Source: Herbaspirillum sp. DW155 (GTDB lineage Bacteria; Pseudomonadota; Gammaproteobacteria; Burkholderiales; Burkholderiaceae_D). From it: a DNA stretch of 64,000 nt. A model generated the notes under the pieces. It saw only the letters and a program-made list of their open reading frames with translations. It was not told the origin of the DNA and ran no database searches. The first letter of the stretch is position 1. Each line of letters starts with the position of its first letter. A program made the position numbers and the translations under genes. Where the stretch lies: assembly GCF_037076565.1 (NCBI RefSeq), contig NZ_AP029028.1, forward strand, positions 3,844,001-3,908,000, given 5' to 3'. Below, piece by piece: positions 26,651 to 36,305 of this stretch.

Positions 26651-26651
26651 A
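26638..26651. mobile_element. IS3-family (IS407-type) terminal repeat remnant
   Basis: CTGGGGGCAGGTCA is the complement of TGACCTGCCCCCAG, the characteristic end of IS407-group IS3 elements. Only one end is visible, next to the IS21-like fragment. Identification rests on the motif alone. Confidence 0.45.
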
Positions 26652-26949
26652 ATACCTTTGCTAGGAGCCAAAAAGAAATAGGGCCGGCTGATATCCAGCA
26701 ATGCAGAATGCCAAGGAATAAATGGCTTAAGCAAAGCAGATGGAACACCGGCAACACTCCAGGAAGGATGAGTAATTAATATGACGAGATATTAAATCGC
26801 TAGGGGCAGGTATCCCAGCTGCGATATCGGTGCAAAGGAAGTTCGCGGATACTATTGCAAATAGACCAATGAAGTTAACTTTTTGACTTTATGCGTCCTG
26901 TTATATTTTGCGCCGTCGCTAGACCATGTGCATATCGTGAAACGTGCAC

Positions 26950-27317
26950 ATGAAAAGAACATCTCTTCAAAAACAGCCAGTATCAGCTGCCAAGATCTTG
27001 GGTCAAAATCTTCGTCGCTTCGAAAGGCCAACTCCATTACTCAATCTCCACTCGCCGCTGCATTAGGGTTGGAAGTTGAAACGATCTCCCGATATGTGCG
27101 CGGACTGCGCAATCTAAGCTTGGAACAGATAGAAGCGATAGCAAAAATCCTTGACGTTGCCACTTGGAAACTACTCGTCCCAAATAACGATCAGAAGGCT
27201 CTTACAAGGCTGATTTCCGCAGATAAACTTACAGCGCTTTCCTCTACCGATCTAGATACGCTTATGTCCTTAATCGGCGTTTACGTTTCAGCGCATGCTC
27301 TATCACCTCGTTCATAG
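26950..27317 (+). pseudogene. XRE-family (helix-turn-helix) regulator, frameshifted
   Basis: An ATG at 26950 opens MKRTSLQKQPVSAAKILGQN, which stops soon after in its own frame. A second frame takes over at about 27018 with LRKANSITQSPLAAALGLEV, then ETISRYVRGLRNLSLEQIEAIAKIL, a complete HTH_3 domain. One missing base at 27016-27018 explains both halves; the intact protein would be about 122 aa. It could be genuine decay or a sequencing error. It stands alone near the right end of the island and may be a cargo or prophage-type regulator. Confidence 0.75.
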
Positions 27318-27517
27318 AAATGCATTAGTTTCGGTGAAGAAAGATCTATGGGCAGAGATCGTAGGCGAATTTTGGAACAGATAGAAATAGGCTGCGTGCG
27401 TAATATTTTGAAAAAAATGCTACGGTAGTGTGGACACTCATCAAGAAGTCCAAAGCCGCTTACAGACTGATTTTCAGACATGTCCATAGGCTCCCCACTA
27501 ATCCTTGCTGTTCGCAG

Positions 27518-28420
<903 letters not shown>

Positions 28421-28455
28421 GTGCTCAGCCTCCGAGCAAGCTGGCGGGCGGCGGA

Positions 28456-29094
28456 TCAGGCGTCGCTGCGGGCCGCCGGGTGCTGCGCCAGCGGCACGAA
28501 GGTATTGGTGGCCGTATCGTGCGCCAGGATGGAACCGCTCTCGATGTCATAGACCCAGCCATGCAGCCCCAGCCGTCCCTGCGCCAGCGCCACGGCCACC
28601 GAGGGATGGGTGCGGATGTTGTTGAGCTGGGCAATCACGTTCTCACGCACCATGCCATCGATACGGTCCTTCTCGGTCTCGTGATGGCGCGACTCGTTGA
28701 TCATGCGGGCGGCATCGGTGTAATGCAGCCAGTTGCGCACGGCCGGCATGTGATCCAGGCAGGCACAAGTCGCAACCGCCGTCATGGCGCCGCAATCGGA
28801 GTGGCCGCAGATGACGATATCGGACACCTTCAGCTGCGCCACCGCATATTCCACCGTCGCACTCACGCCGCCCGGCTCCGGACCGAAGGACGGCACGATA
28901 TTGCCGGCATTGCGGATGACGAACAGGTCGCCCGGTTCGCGCTGGGTCACCAGCTCGGGCACCATGCGGCTGTCGGAACAGGAGATGAACAGGGTCGTGG
29001 GCGTCTGCCCGTTGGCCAGGCTCTTGAACAGTTCTTTACGGGAGGGAAAGACCTCCTGCTGGAAACGCAGGAAGCCGTTGATGATGTCGCGCAT
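28456..29094 (-). CDS. Beta-class carbonic anhydrase
   Basis: A 212-aa cytoplasmic enzyme. Zinc ligands are Cys39 and the Cys/His set His98 and Cys101, in SCSDSR (38-43) and GHSDCGA (97-103). The Asp-Arg dyad D41/R43 and the RNAGN loop are intact. It interconverts CO2 and bicarbonate, supplying carboxylases. The start is set at MRDIINGF (29094); an upstream start would add 24 residues not typical of the family. It converges with the aldo/keto reductase remnant. Confidence 0.95.
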   Translation of the reverse strand: MRDIINGFLRFQQEVFPSRKELFKSLANGQTPTTLFISCSDSRMVPELVTQREPGDLFVIRNAGNIVPSFGPEPGGVSATVEYAVAQLKVSDIVICGHSDCGAMTAVATCACLDHMPAVRNWLHYTDAARMINESRHHETEKDRIDGMVRENVIAQLNNIRTHPSVAVALAQGRLGLHGWVYDIESGSILAHDTATNTFVPLAQHPAARSDA

Positions 29095-29393
29095 GGGGGG
29101 ATGGCCTTGATTCTTAATGAAGATAGACGCCAGGCGTCGGCGCGAGGCGGATGATATCACCTGCAAACCGGCCGCCCTCCGGCAAGTCGTTATAAGCGTA
29201 ATAACGAATTACCGCTCTCCGTTAAATTTCATCAAGAAATAGGGATTTTTGTACCGCTACAACTCTTGCTCCCTGATAAAATTGCCGCCTCGAAACTTGT
29301 CTGGCGCAATGCCCGGCACTTTCGAGAGCATCAGCCTATATCGAAGGGCATCTGGATTGCCCTTGTCGACATCAACAATTCGGGGAAACAACT

Positions 29394-30062
29394 ATGTTTA
29401 GCAGGTATTTCACGGCTGTGGCTGCGGTTGCCATGGCGACGGCGCTCGGGGGTTGCGCCACGGAAAATTCACGCAGTCTGCCAGTGGCTCAGGTGGCCAG
29501 TGCGCAGCAGCCATATCAAGGGGCACGCAGCCCGATCGCCGTCGGCAAGTTCGACAACCGTTCCAGCTATCTGCGCGGCATCTTCTCGGACGGCGTGGAC
29601 CGGCTGGGCGGCCAGGCCAAGACCATCCTGATCACGCATCTGCAGCAGAGCAATCGCTTCTCCGTCATGGACCGCGACAACATGGGCGAACTTGCCCAGG
29701 AAGCCAAGCTGAACAAGCAGGCCCAATCCCTCAAGGGTGCCAACTACGTCGTCACCGGCGACGTCACCGAGTTCGGCCGCAAGGAGACCGGCGACCGCCA
29801 GCTGTTCGGCATCCTCGGTCGCGGCAAATCGCAGGTGGCCTATGCCAAGGTGGCCCTGAACATCGTGGATGTGAACACCTCGCAGGTGGTGTACTCGTCG
29901 CAAGGCGCGGGGGAATACAGTCTGGACAACCGTGAGATCGTCGGTTTCGGCGGTACCGCCAGCTATGACTCCACGCTCAATGGCAAGGTGCTGGACCTGG
30001 CCATCCGTGAAGCCGTGCAGAACCTCGTGGCCGGTATCGATTCCGGCGCATGGAAGCCCTGA
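29394..30062 (+). CDS. CsgG/HfaB-family lipoprotein
   Basis: A 222-aa product with a lipobox at ALGGC (Cys about 21), so it is a lipoprotein. The mature region has the CsgG-like IAVGKFDNRSSYLRGIFSDG, then ILITHLQQSNRFSVMDR and GANYVVTGDVTEFGRKETG. CsgG forms the outer-membrane curli export pore, but this short form with DUF4810 and DUF799 partners belongs to a distinct trio of unknown role with no curli genes nearby. First of three consecutive lipoprotein genes, apparently one operon. Confidence 0.93.
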   Translation: MFSRYFTAVAAVAMATALGGCATENSRSLPVAQVASAQQPYQGARSPIAVGKFDNRSSYLRGIFSDGVDRLGGQAKTILITHLQQSNRFSVMDRDNMGELAQEAKLNKQAQSLKGANYVVTGDVTEFGRKETGDRQLFGILGRGKSQVAYAKVALNIVDVNTSQVVYSSQGAGEYSLDNREIVGFGGTASYDSTLNGKVLDLAIREAVQNLVAGIDSGAWKP

Positions 30063-30087
30063 TCCCTCTACACGAACGAGAACGCCC

Positions 30088-30459
30088 ATGATGAACAAGA
30101 AACTCGCTGCCGGGTTCGCCCTCGGCCTGGCGCTGGCCCTCTCCGGCTGTGCCAATCAGCAGCAGAAATCCCTCTATGGCTGGGGCAATTACCAGGACCA
30201 GCTGTACGAACACTTCAAGACCGAAGGCAACGGCAATGCCGCCGAGATCGCCGCGCTCGAAGAAAACCTGCAGAAGATGCGCTCCAACAACGACGCCGTA
30301 CCCCCTGGCTACCACGCCCATCTGGGCCTGCTGTACGCCTCCATCGGCAAGGAAGACCAGCTGATCCAGGAACTGCAGACCGAGAAGTCGCTGTTCCCGG
30401 AATCCGCACCCTACATGGACTTCCTGATGCGCAACTACAAGAAGGGATTGAGCAAATGA
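30088..30459 (+). CDS. DUF4810 family lipoprotein
   Basis: A 123-aa lipoprotein; lipobox ALSGC near residue 21. The mature part has YGWGNYQDQLYEHFK and a TPR-like helical C-terminus (HLGLLYASIGKEDQLIQELQTEK). Its stop overlaps the next start (ATGA), so it is translationally coupled to the DUF799 gene. It is known only as the middle member of the CsgG-DUF4810-DUF799 set. Confidence 0.92.
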   Translation: MMNKKLAAGFALGLALALSGCANQQQKSLYGWGNYQDQLYEHFKTEGNGNAAEIAALEENLQKMRSNNDAVPPGYHAHLGLLYASIGKEDQLIQELQTEKSLFPESAPYMDFLMRNYKKGLSK

Positions 30460-31118
30460 TGCTGAACAAATTCAAGGCGCTTGGCGCCGTACTGCTGGCG
30501 CTGCTGGCTTCGGGCTGCGCCACCCAGCAAAAGCCGTATGACTATGCCGAGTTCAAGGCCGCGCGTCCGGCCTCGATCCTGGTGCTGCCGCCGATGAACA
30601 GCTCTTCCGAGGTCATCGCGCCCTACGGCATGCTGGCGCAGGCCACCCAGCCGCTGGCCGAATCGGGCTACTACGTGATCCCGGTCTCGCTGGCAAACGA
30701 GACCTTCAAGCAGAACGGCCTGACCAACGCCGCCGACATCCACGAGGTGCCGGTCAAGAAGCTGCGTGACATTTTCGGTGCCGACGCCGCGCTGTACATC
30801 AACGTGACCGACTATGGCACTTCCTACAAGGTGGTCCAGAGTGATACGGTGGTGGCGGCCGATGCCAAGCTGGTCGACCTGCGCTCGGGCAAGACCTTGT
30901 GGCAGGGTTCGGCGCGCGCCTCCAGTGCCGAACAGCGTCAGAACCAGAACAATGGTCTGGTGGGCATCCTGCTCTCGGCCGTGGTCAACCAGATCATCAG
31001 CACCACCACCGACGCCAGCTACAAGATGGCCAGCGTGACCAGCAACCGCCTGCTGCGTGCCGGCGGCAACAACGGCCTGCTGTACGGTCCGCGTTCGCCG
31101 CAATACCAGAAGGACTGA
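30456..31118 (+). CDS. DUF799 (GNA1162-like) lipoprotein
   Basis: A 220-aa lipoprotein; lipobox LASGC near residue 21. SILVLPPMNSSSEV, the central ADAALYINVTDYG and the C-terminal LLYGPRSP identify DUF799. The neisserial homologue GNA1162 has a fold resembling TolB N-terminal and nucleotide-processing domains and is surface-accessible. Last gene of the trio, followed by a terminator. Confidence 0.93.
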   Translation: MMLNKFKALGAVLLALLASGCATQQKPYDYAEFKAARPASILVLPPMNSSSEVIAPYGMLAQATQPLAESGYYVIPVSLANETFKQNGLTNAADIHEVPVKKLRDIFGADAALYINVTDYGTSYKVVQSDTVVAADAKLVDLRSGKTLWQGSARASSAEQRQNQNNGLVGILLSAVVNQIISTTTDASYKMASVTSNRLLRAGGNNGLLYGPRSPQYQKD

Positions 31119-31167
31119 GCAGGTCCGCTTCGCAGTGCTCGCCTGCGCAAGCGCTGCCGAATCGCAC

Positions 31168-31206
31168 AACGCCGCTACGGATCATCACCGCAGCGGCGTT
31201 TTTTTC
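31168..31206 (+). terminator. Rho-independent terminator after the lipoprotein operon
   Basis: AACGCCGCT (31168-31176) pairs with 31192-31200 and is followed by a run of T. It lies between convergent operons. Confidence 0.88.
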
Positions 31207-31256
31207 ATCTGCGCACAGGCTCGCCTGAAGAAAAGACCCGCACGTGCGGCCAGCGA

Positions 31257-32585
31257 TCAAGTACCGGCCAACTGATATTTGCGGATCTTGTCGTAGAGCG
31301 TCTTCTTCGGAATGCCCAGCCGTTCGGCTGCCTGTGCCACGCTGCCTTCGCTGTCCTTCAATGCGGCTGCAATCAGGCCTGCCTCGAACTGTTCCACCTG
31401 CTCCGGCAGCGATGCCGACATCGCTGCGGCCGGCACGGCGGCAATCTGCTCCACCCCCAGCACCCAGCGGTCGGCGAAGTTGCGCAGTTCGCGCACATTG
31501 CCCGGCCAGTCCCGCTGCTGCCACTGCTGCATCTGCGCTGCCGTCCATGCCGGCACGTCGCGCCGGTAACGCACGGCGGCGGCCTGGCAGAAATGCGCCA
31601 GCAGCAAAGGAATATCGCTGCTGCGCTGGTTCAGTGACGGCAGATCGATGGAGACCACGCCGATGCGGTAATACAGGTCTTCCCGGAATTGGCCCTCGGC
31701 CGAGAGCTTGAGCAGGTCAGCCTTGCTGGCCGCCACCACGCGGCAATCGATCGCCACCGATTCGTTGCCACCCAGCCGCTCCAGGCGCCGCTCCTGCAAT
31801 ACGCGCAGGAGCTTCACCTGCAGGGCCAGTGGCATGCTCTCGATTTCATCGAGGAAGAGCGTGCCACCGTGCGCGTATTCCAGCTTGCCGATGCGGCGCT
31901 TCTGCGCGCCCGTGAAAGCGCCGGCCTCATGACCGAAGATCTCGCTTTCGAACACCGTTTCCGGCAAGGCCCCGCAATTGAGGGCCACGAACGGCCCCTT
32001 GCGGCCGCTGGCGGCGTGCAGCTGGCGTGCCACCACTTCCTTGCCGCTGCCGGTCTGGCCATTGATGAGCACGTCCACGTCGGCCGGCCCCAGGCTGCGG
32101 ATGAGCGTGCGCACCCGCTCGATGGCCGGCGACTGGCCCACCAGTGGCGGCAGTTCCGGGTCCTGCGCCCAGGCTTCGCGCAGGCGGCGGTTTTCCAGTA
32201 CCAGGCTGCGCTTTTCCTGGGCGCGCAGGGCGATGTCGAGCAGGCTGTCCGAGCCAAAGGGCTTCTCCACGAAATCGTAAGCACCCGCGCGCATGGCTTC
32301 CACCGCCATGCCGACGTCGCCGTGGCCGGTGACCACGATCACCGGCAAATCCGCATCGATGCCCACCACATGGGCCAGCACCTGCAAGCCGGACCAGCCG
32401 GGCAGGCGCACGTCGGTCACCAGCACGCCCGGGAAATCGCGCGTGAGCAGCGGCAAGGCTTCTTCCGCGCTGGCGCAGGCAGTCACCGTAAAGCCTTCCA
32501 GCTCCAGCGCCTGGGCGGTGGCGCGGCGGACCGCCTGTTCGTCCTCGATCAGGATGGCGCTGAGGGTCGTGGCTGGTTTGTCCAT
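31257..32585 (-). CDS. dctD: DctD-like sigma-54-dependent response regulator
   Basis: 442 aa. REC domain: phosphoacceptor Asp in VTDVRLPGWSG, Lys in VEKPFGS. AAA+ domain: Walker A NGQTGSGKE, sigma-54-contacting GAFTGAQ, Walker B GGTLFLDEIES. A C-terminal Fis-type helix-turn-helix follows (QAAERLGIPKKTLYDKI). It activates RNA polymerase-sigma54 when phosphorylated by the kinase encoded 4 bp upstream. A TGGCAC-N5-CTGC promoter in front of the alpha-ketoglutarate permease gene is a plausible target. The symbol is by similarity; the MifR of Pseudomonas has the same relation to an alpha-ketoglutarate permease. Confidence 0.9.
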   Translation of the reverse strand: MDKPATTLSAILIEDEQAVRRATAQALELEGFTVTACASAEEALPLLTRDFPGVLVTDVRLPGWSGLQVLAHVVGIDADLPVIVVTGHGDVGMAVEAMRAGAYDFVEKPFGSDSLLDIALRAQEKRSLVLENRRLREAWAQDPELPPLVGQSPAIERVRTLIRSLGPADVDVLINGQTGSGKEVVARQLHAASGRKGPFVALNCGALPETVFESEIFGHEAGAFTGAQKRRIGKLEYAHGGTLFLDEIESMPLALQVKLLRVLQERRLERLGGNESVAIDCRVVAASKADLLKLSAEGQFREDLYYRIGVVSIDLPSLNQRSSDIPLLLAHFCQAAAVRYRRDVPAWTAAQMQQWQQRDWPGNVRELRNFADRWVLGVEQIAAVPAAAMSASLPEQVEQFEAGLIAAALKDSEGSVAQAAERLGIPKKTLYDKIRKYQLAGT

Positions 32586-32589
32586 CACA

Positions 32590-34398
32590 TCAGTTCTCCG
32601 TCTTTTGCAGCGGCAGGCGCACCACGAATTCCGCGCCGCCTTGTTCATGATTATGTGCGCTCAGATGACCATTCATGGCCTGTACGATGGACGAGGAAAT
32701 CGCCAGCCCCAGTCCCAGCCCCTTGCTCGACGCCTTGGTCGTGAAGAAGGGTTCGAACAGGTGCGGCGCCACCTCGTCGGCAATGCCGGCGCCGGAATCG
32801 CGGATACGCAACACCGCCTGCTGGCGCTGCGCATCGACCTCCAGCCTCACGCAGACGCGCTGCTGCGGCGCCTCTTCCACCGCATCCAGGGCATTGCGCA
32901 AGAGATTGACGATGACCTGCTCGGTGCGCACCGCGTCGCCCGTCACCTGCACGGCCAGCGGCATGTCGATGCTGACCTCCACGCCCTGCTTCTGGAAGTC
33001 GCTGGCGAGCAGCCGCACCGAGGCTTCCACCGCCTGGCGCAGATCGACCGTGGCCACGGCCTCGCGGCTCTTGCGTGCAAATCCCTTGAGCTGGCCGATG
33101 ATCTTGCCCATGCTGGCGCTGGCGTGGCTGATGTGTTCCAGGTTCTGGGCGACCTGCTCGGTCTGGCCGCGTGCCAGAAACTTCACCGAATTGTCGGCAA
33201 AGGCGCGGATGGCTGCCAGCGGCTGGTTCAGTTCATGGGTCATACCGGCGGCCATCTGGCCCAGCATGGCCAGCTTGCCCGCTTGCACCAGTTCGTCCTG
33301 GGTGGTGCGTAAGAGGCTTTCGGTCTGCTGCAGCTTGGCGTATTTCGCGGCGATGGCCTGGTTGGCGGCCGTCAGTTCCTCGGTGCGCTGGGCGATTTTC
33401 TGATCCAGTTCCTCGGCGGCGCGGCGCAAGGCAGTGCGCGAGGCCAGCCGCTCCTGCAGGCGGCGACGGTGCTGATACCAGGCCAGCAGCGAAATGGCCA
33501 GCGCCAGCATGAACAGCGCCGCCGCCATCGCCCACAACATGGCCGTGCGCTGCATGCGCGCCTGCGAAGGAAACAGCATCAACTGCCATCCCAGCCGCCC
33601 CACCGGTCGCGACACATGGGTGCCGAAGCCGCGCTGCAAAGCGGGCGGCAAGGTGGATACCGGTGTGATGGGCCGGTCCGCATACTGATGGGTTCCCTCC
33701 AGCTCACGCTGTACGGGCGCGCTCAGGGCTTGCAGGCTGTGGTACTTCCATTCGGGACGATTGCTGAGGAAGACCACCCCGCCCGCATCGGTGAGCGTGA
33801 TGGGATCGCTGCTGCTGCGCCAGGTATGTTCGAACTCGGCCAGGTCCACCTTGACCACCATCACGCCAATGGGCAGATCGCCCTCGGCCTGATCCTGGCG
33901 ACGATAGATGGGCTGGGCGATGAAGTAGCCGGGTTCGCTGGAGATATTGCCGATGCCGTAGAAGCGCCCTGCCCGCCCCTGGATGGCCTCGCGGAAATAC
34001 GGCCGGAAACCGAAATCGCGGCCGACATAGCTGAATTCCTCATCCCAGTTGCTGGACGCCAGCGTCACTCCGTGACGGTTCAACATGAAGATATTGACCG
34101 CGCGCGACTGCTGCTGGATGGTCTTGAACGCCCGGTTGAGGCGGTCCACCGACAGGGCATCCTCGGGATGCTGCAAGACCTGGCGCACGTCCGACTGGAA
34201 GCCCAAGGCGAAGGGCAAGGCTTCATATTTCTGCAGGATCGATTCCAGGTCCAGCGCGGCGATCTGCAGTTGCGCGGCGGCCTGGTTCTGCTGGTCGCTC
34301 TCGGCCCGGCCCAGCGCCACGCGATAGGTCGTCCCGCACACCAGCAGGGTGGCGGCCAGGAACAGGGTCAGGATCAGCAGGTTTCGTCGTGCGCGCAT
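32590..34398 (-). CDS. dctB: DctB-like sensor histidine kinase
   Basis: A 602-aa membrane kinase. TM1 is at about 7-28 and TM2 near 287-310, enclosing a periplasmic double-PAS (dCache) sensor with the DctB-type FRPYFREAIQGRAGRFYGIG and PGYFIAQPIY segments. A cytoplasmic coiled coil precedes the H-box GMTHELNQPLAAIRAF, N-box NLLRNALDAV and G-boxes DSGAGI and GLGLGLAIS. It senses C4-dicarboxylates or, given the neighbouring permease, 2-oxoglutarate, and phosphorylates the regulator encoded next. Confidence 0.92.
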   Translation of the reverse strand: MRARRNLLILTLFLAATLLVCGTTYRVALGRAESDQQNQAAAQLQIAALDLESILQKYEALPFALGFQSDVRQVLQHPEDALSVDRLNRAFKTIQQQSRAVNIFMLNRHGVTLASSNWDEEFSYVGRDFGFRPYFREAIQGRAGRFYGIGNISSEPGYFIAQPIYRRQDQAEGDLPIGVMVVKVDLAEFEHTWRSSSDPITLTDAGGVVFLSNRPEWKYHSLQALSAPVQRELEGTHQYADRPITPVSTLPPALQRGFGTHVSRPVGRLGWQLMLFPSQARMQRTAMLWAMAAALFMLALAISLLAWYQHRRRLQERLASRTALRRAAEELDQKIAQRTEELTAANQAIAAKYAKLQQTESLLRTTQDELVQAGKLAMLGQMAAGMTHELNQPLAAIRAFADNSVKFLARGQTEQVAQNLEHISHASASMGKIIGQLKGFARKSREAVATVDLRQAVEASVRLLASDFQKQGVEVSIDMPLAVQVTGDAVRTEQVIVNLLRNALDAVEEAPQQRVCVRLEVDAQRQQAVLRIRDSGAGIADEVAPHLFEPFFTTKASSKGLGLGLAISSSIVQAMNGHLSAHNHEQGGAEFVVRLPLQKTEN

Positions 34399-34419
34399 GA
34401 AGAGAAAGGTCGAAAACAG

Positions 34420-34443
34420 CGCGGCGCCCCGCAGGGCGCCGCG
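34420..34443 (-). terminator. GC-rich hairpin between kgtP and dctB, weak terminator
   Basis: A 10-bp stem (34420-34429 with 34434-34443), loop of four, and only a short T-run on the minus strand. It may attenuate rather than fully end kgtP transcripts. Confidence 0.5.
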
Positions 34444-34504
34444 TTGAAGGCCTCATGATAACGCGCCGCGCGCCCGGGCAGGCAGGCGCGGCCGTGCCCG
34501 ACAC

Positions 34505-35890
34505 TCAGGCCGGCTTGTGCAGCTTGCCGGCGCTGGCGTCGGCATCGTCGTGATGCTCGTCCGGGTTCATGGCGACATCGCCCTTCAGATGGCCGTGACG
34601 CTGCGGGTCAGGCATGCGCAGGCTGATGATCAGCGCCACCAGGCACAGTGCGCTCACGTACCAGTAGAAGGCCGATTCCACCCCGGCCGACTTCAGCGAC
34701 AGCGCCACGAATTCGGCCGAACCGCCGAAGAGGGCATTGCCCACCGCATAGGACAGGCCCACGCCCAGCGCCCGCACTTCAGGCGGGAACATCTCGGCCT
34801 TGATCAGGCCGCTGATGGAGGTATAGAAGCTGACGATGGTCAGGGCCAGGATGGCCAGCGCCATGGCCATGCCGGGGCTGCTCACATCCTTGAGGAAATG
34901 CAGGATGGGGAAGGTGCAGACCATGCCCAGGAAGGAGAAGCACAGCATGGAATTGCGGCGGCCGATCTTGTCCGAGATGGCGCCGAAGATCGGTTGCAGG
35001 ATCATGTAGACGAACAGCGCGCCGGTCATGACGCCGTTGGCGACCTTCGGGTCCATGCCGGCGGTGTTGACCAGGTACTTCTGCATGTAGGTGGTGAAGG
35101 TATAGAACATCAGCGAGCCACCGGCGGTGAAGCCCACCACGTTGAGGAAGGCGCGCTTGTGCTGCAGCAAGCCCTTGAGGGTGCCGGCCTCCTTCTTCTT
35201 GCGAGCGCCAGCCGAAGAGGTCTCGGCCAGCGAGCTGCGCAGATACATCGCCACCAGCGCACCCACCGCGCCCAGCACGAAGGGAATGCGCCAGCCCCAG
35301 GCCATCAGCTCGGCCTTCGTCAGCCACTGCTGCATGGCGAACAGCACCAGCACGGCCAGCAACTGGCCGCCGATCAGGGTCACGTACTGGAAGGAAGCGA
35401 AGAAACCACGGCGGCCATTGGGCGCCACCTCGCTCATGTAGGTCGCCGAGGTGCCATATTCACCGCCCACCGACAGGCCCTGGAACAGGCGCGCCAGCAA
35501 CAGCAGTGCCGGTGCCCAGGCGCCGATGGTGGCGTAGGTCGGCATCACGGCCACGGCCAGCGAGCCGCCGCACATCATCAGCACCGAGATCAGCATGGAG
35601 GTCTTGCGGCCGTGTTTGTCGGCGATGCGGCCGAACAGCCAGCCGCCGATGGGACGCATCAGGAAACCGGCCGCAAACACGCCGGCGGTATTCAACAACT
35701 GACTGGTGGCATCCCCCTTGGGGAAGAAAGCCGGCGCGAAGTAGATCGCACAGAAGGAATAGACGTAGAAGTCGAACCATTCGACCAGGTTGCCGGAGGA
35801 GGCGCCGAGGATGGCGAAGATGCGCTTGCGGTAGTCGGCGGCGCTCAGGGGGGTGCTTGGCGCGCTGCTCGTTTGCGGGGTGACACTCAT
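34505..35890 (-). CDS. kgtP: MFS alpha-ketoglutarate permease (KgtP-like, MHS family)
   Basis: A 461-aa proton symporter with 12 membrane helices. Metabolite:H+ symporter signatures are present: [14 protein letters not shown] near the N-terminus, the loop 2-3 motif [34 protein letters not shown] and IMMKEM-like later loops. It should import 2-oxoglutarate or related dicarboxylates. Upstream on the same strand lies a sigma-54 promoter, and downstream the DctBD-like pair, so uptake is probably induced by its own substrate. Confidence 0.88.
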   Translation of the reverse strand: MSVTPQTSSAPSTPLSAADYRKRIFAILGASSGNLVEWFDFYVYSFCAIYFAPAFFPKGDATSQLLNTAGVFAAGFLMRPIGGWLFGRIADKHGRKTSMLISVLMMCGGSLAVAVMPTYATIGAWAPALLLLARLFQGLSVGGEYGTSATYMSEVAPNGRRGFFASFQYVTLIGGQLLAVLVLFAMQQWLTKAELMAWGWRIPFVLGAVGALVAMYLRSSLAETSSAGARKKKEAGTLKGLLQHKRAFLNVVGFTAGGSLMFYTFTTYMQKYLVNTAGMDPKVANGVMTGALFVYMILQPIFGAISDKIGRRNSMLCFSFLGMVCTFPILHFLKDVSSPGMAMALAILALTIVSFYTSISGLIKAEMFPPEVRALGVGLSYAVGNALFGGSAEFVALSLKSAGVESAFYWYVSALCLVALIISLRMPDPQRHGHLKGDVAMNPDEHHDDADASAGKLHKPA

Positions 35891-36075
35891 GAAGATCTCC
35901 TGTTGGGGCCACCGCTTCGTCCCGGGGACGGCGCGGGCGGCGAGTCATCGTTCTTGGATGGAACCGGAACAAGGCATAACGCAGAGACCAGCGGGACCGG
36001 GCGCGTGAAGACGATGCAAAAGAGCGCATCAGGTGTCTGTCTCCGTGTTTGCTTTTTTGTTTTGGTGTTCATATT

Positions 36076-36090
36076 GCAGGCTTCGTGCCA
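36076..36090 (-). promoter_or_regulatory. Sigma-54 promoter upstream of kgtP
   Basis: On the minus strand TGGCAC (36090-36085), N5, CTGC (36079-36076) with A next. It matches the -24/-12 consensus TGGCAC-N5-TTGC at all but one position. It is about 185 bp upstream of the kgtP start and points at it. The neighbouring DctD-like activator is a sigma-54 activator. Confidence 0.75.
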
Positions 36091-36242
36091 GCACGAAAAG
36101 CACGGCAATAAAATGGCAAGGCATTGATTAAAAAGGATTTTTACAACATCCGTCAAAAACGGCTGCCAAACCCCGTGCGGATTCCCGGAATGCTGCTGCG
36201 CGCCATGTCCGGAAAACCATCCGGCACCACTGGCCACACAAT

Positions 36243-36275
36243 GAAAAACGGCGCATGCCTTGCGACATGCGCCGT
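36243..36275 (-). terminator. Rho-independent terminator of maeB
   Basis: A 10-bp stem (36248-36257 with 36266-36275) with an 8-nt loop and five T on the minus strand, 30 bp beyond the maeB stop. Confidence 0.88.
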
Positions 36276-36305
36276 CTTCACGGTCTTGCTCTGTCAGGCC
36301 TGCGA

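Larger units (their letters stand above)
26446..26949. other. Gene-poor AT-rich stretch with IS remnants
   Basis: About 500 bp between the GntR gene and an XRE pseudogene. The first 200 bp hold a transposase fragment and an IS-like end, listed separately. From 26665 to 26949 I see no gene; composition is AT-rich relative to the chromosome, consistent with acquired DNA. A second GGGGCAGGT box occurs at about 26803. Confidence 0.6.

Noticed and set aside
26950..27317. Programmed -1/+1 frameshift in the XRE gene
   Set aside because: No slippery heptamer or downstream structure is evident at 27016-27018; a simple one-base loss explains it.
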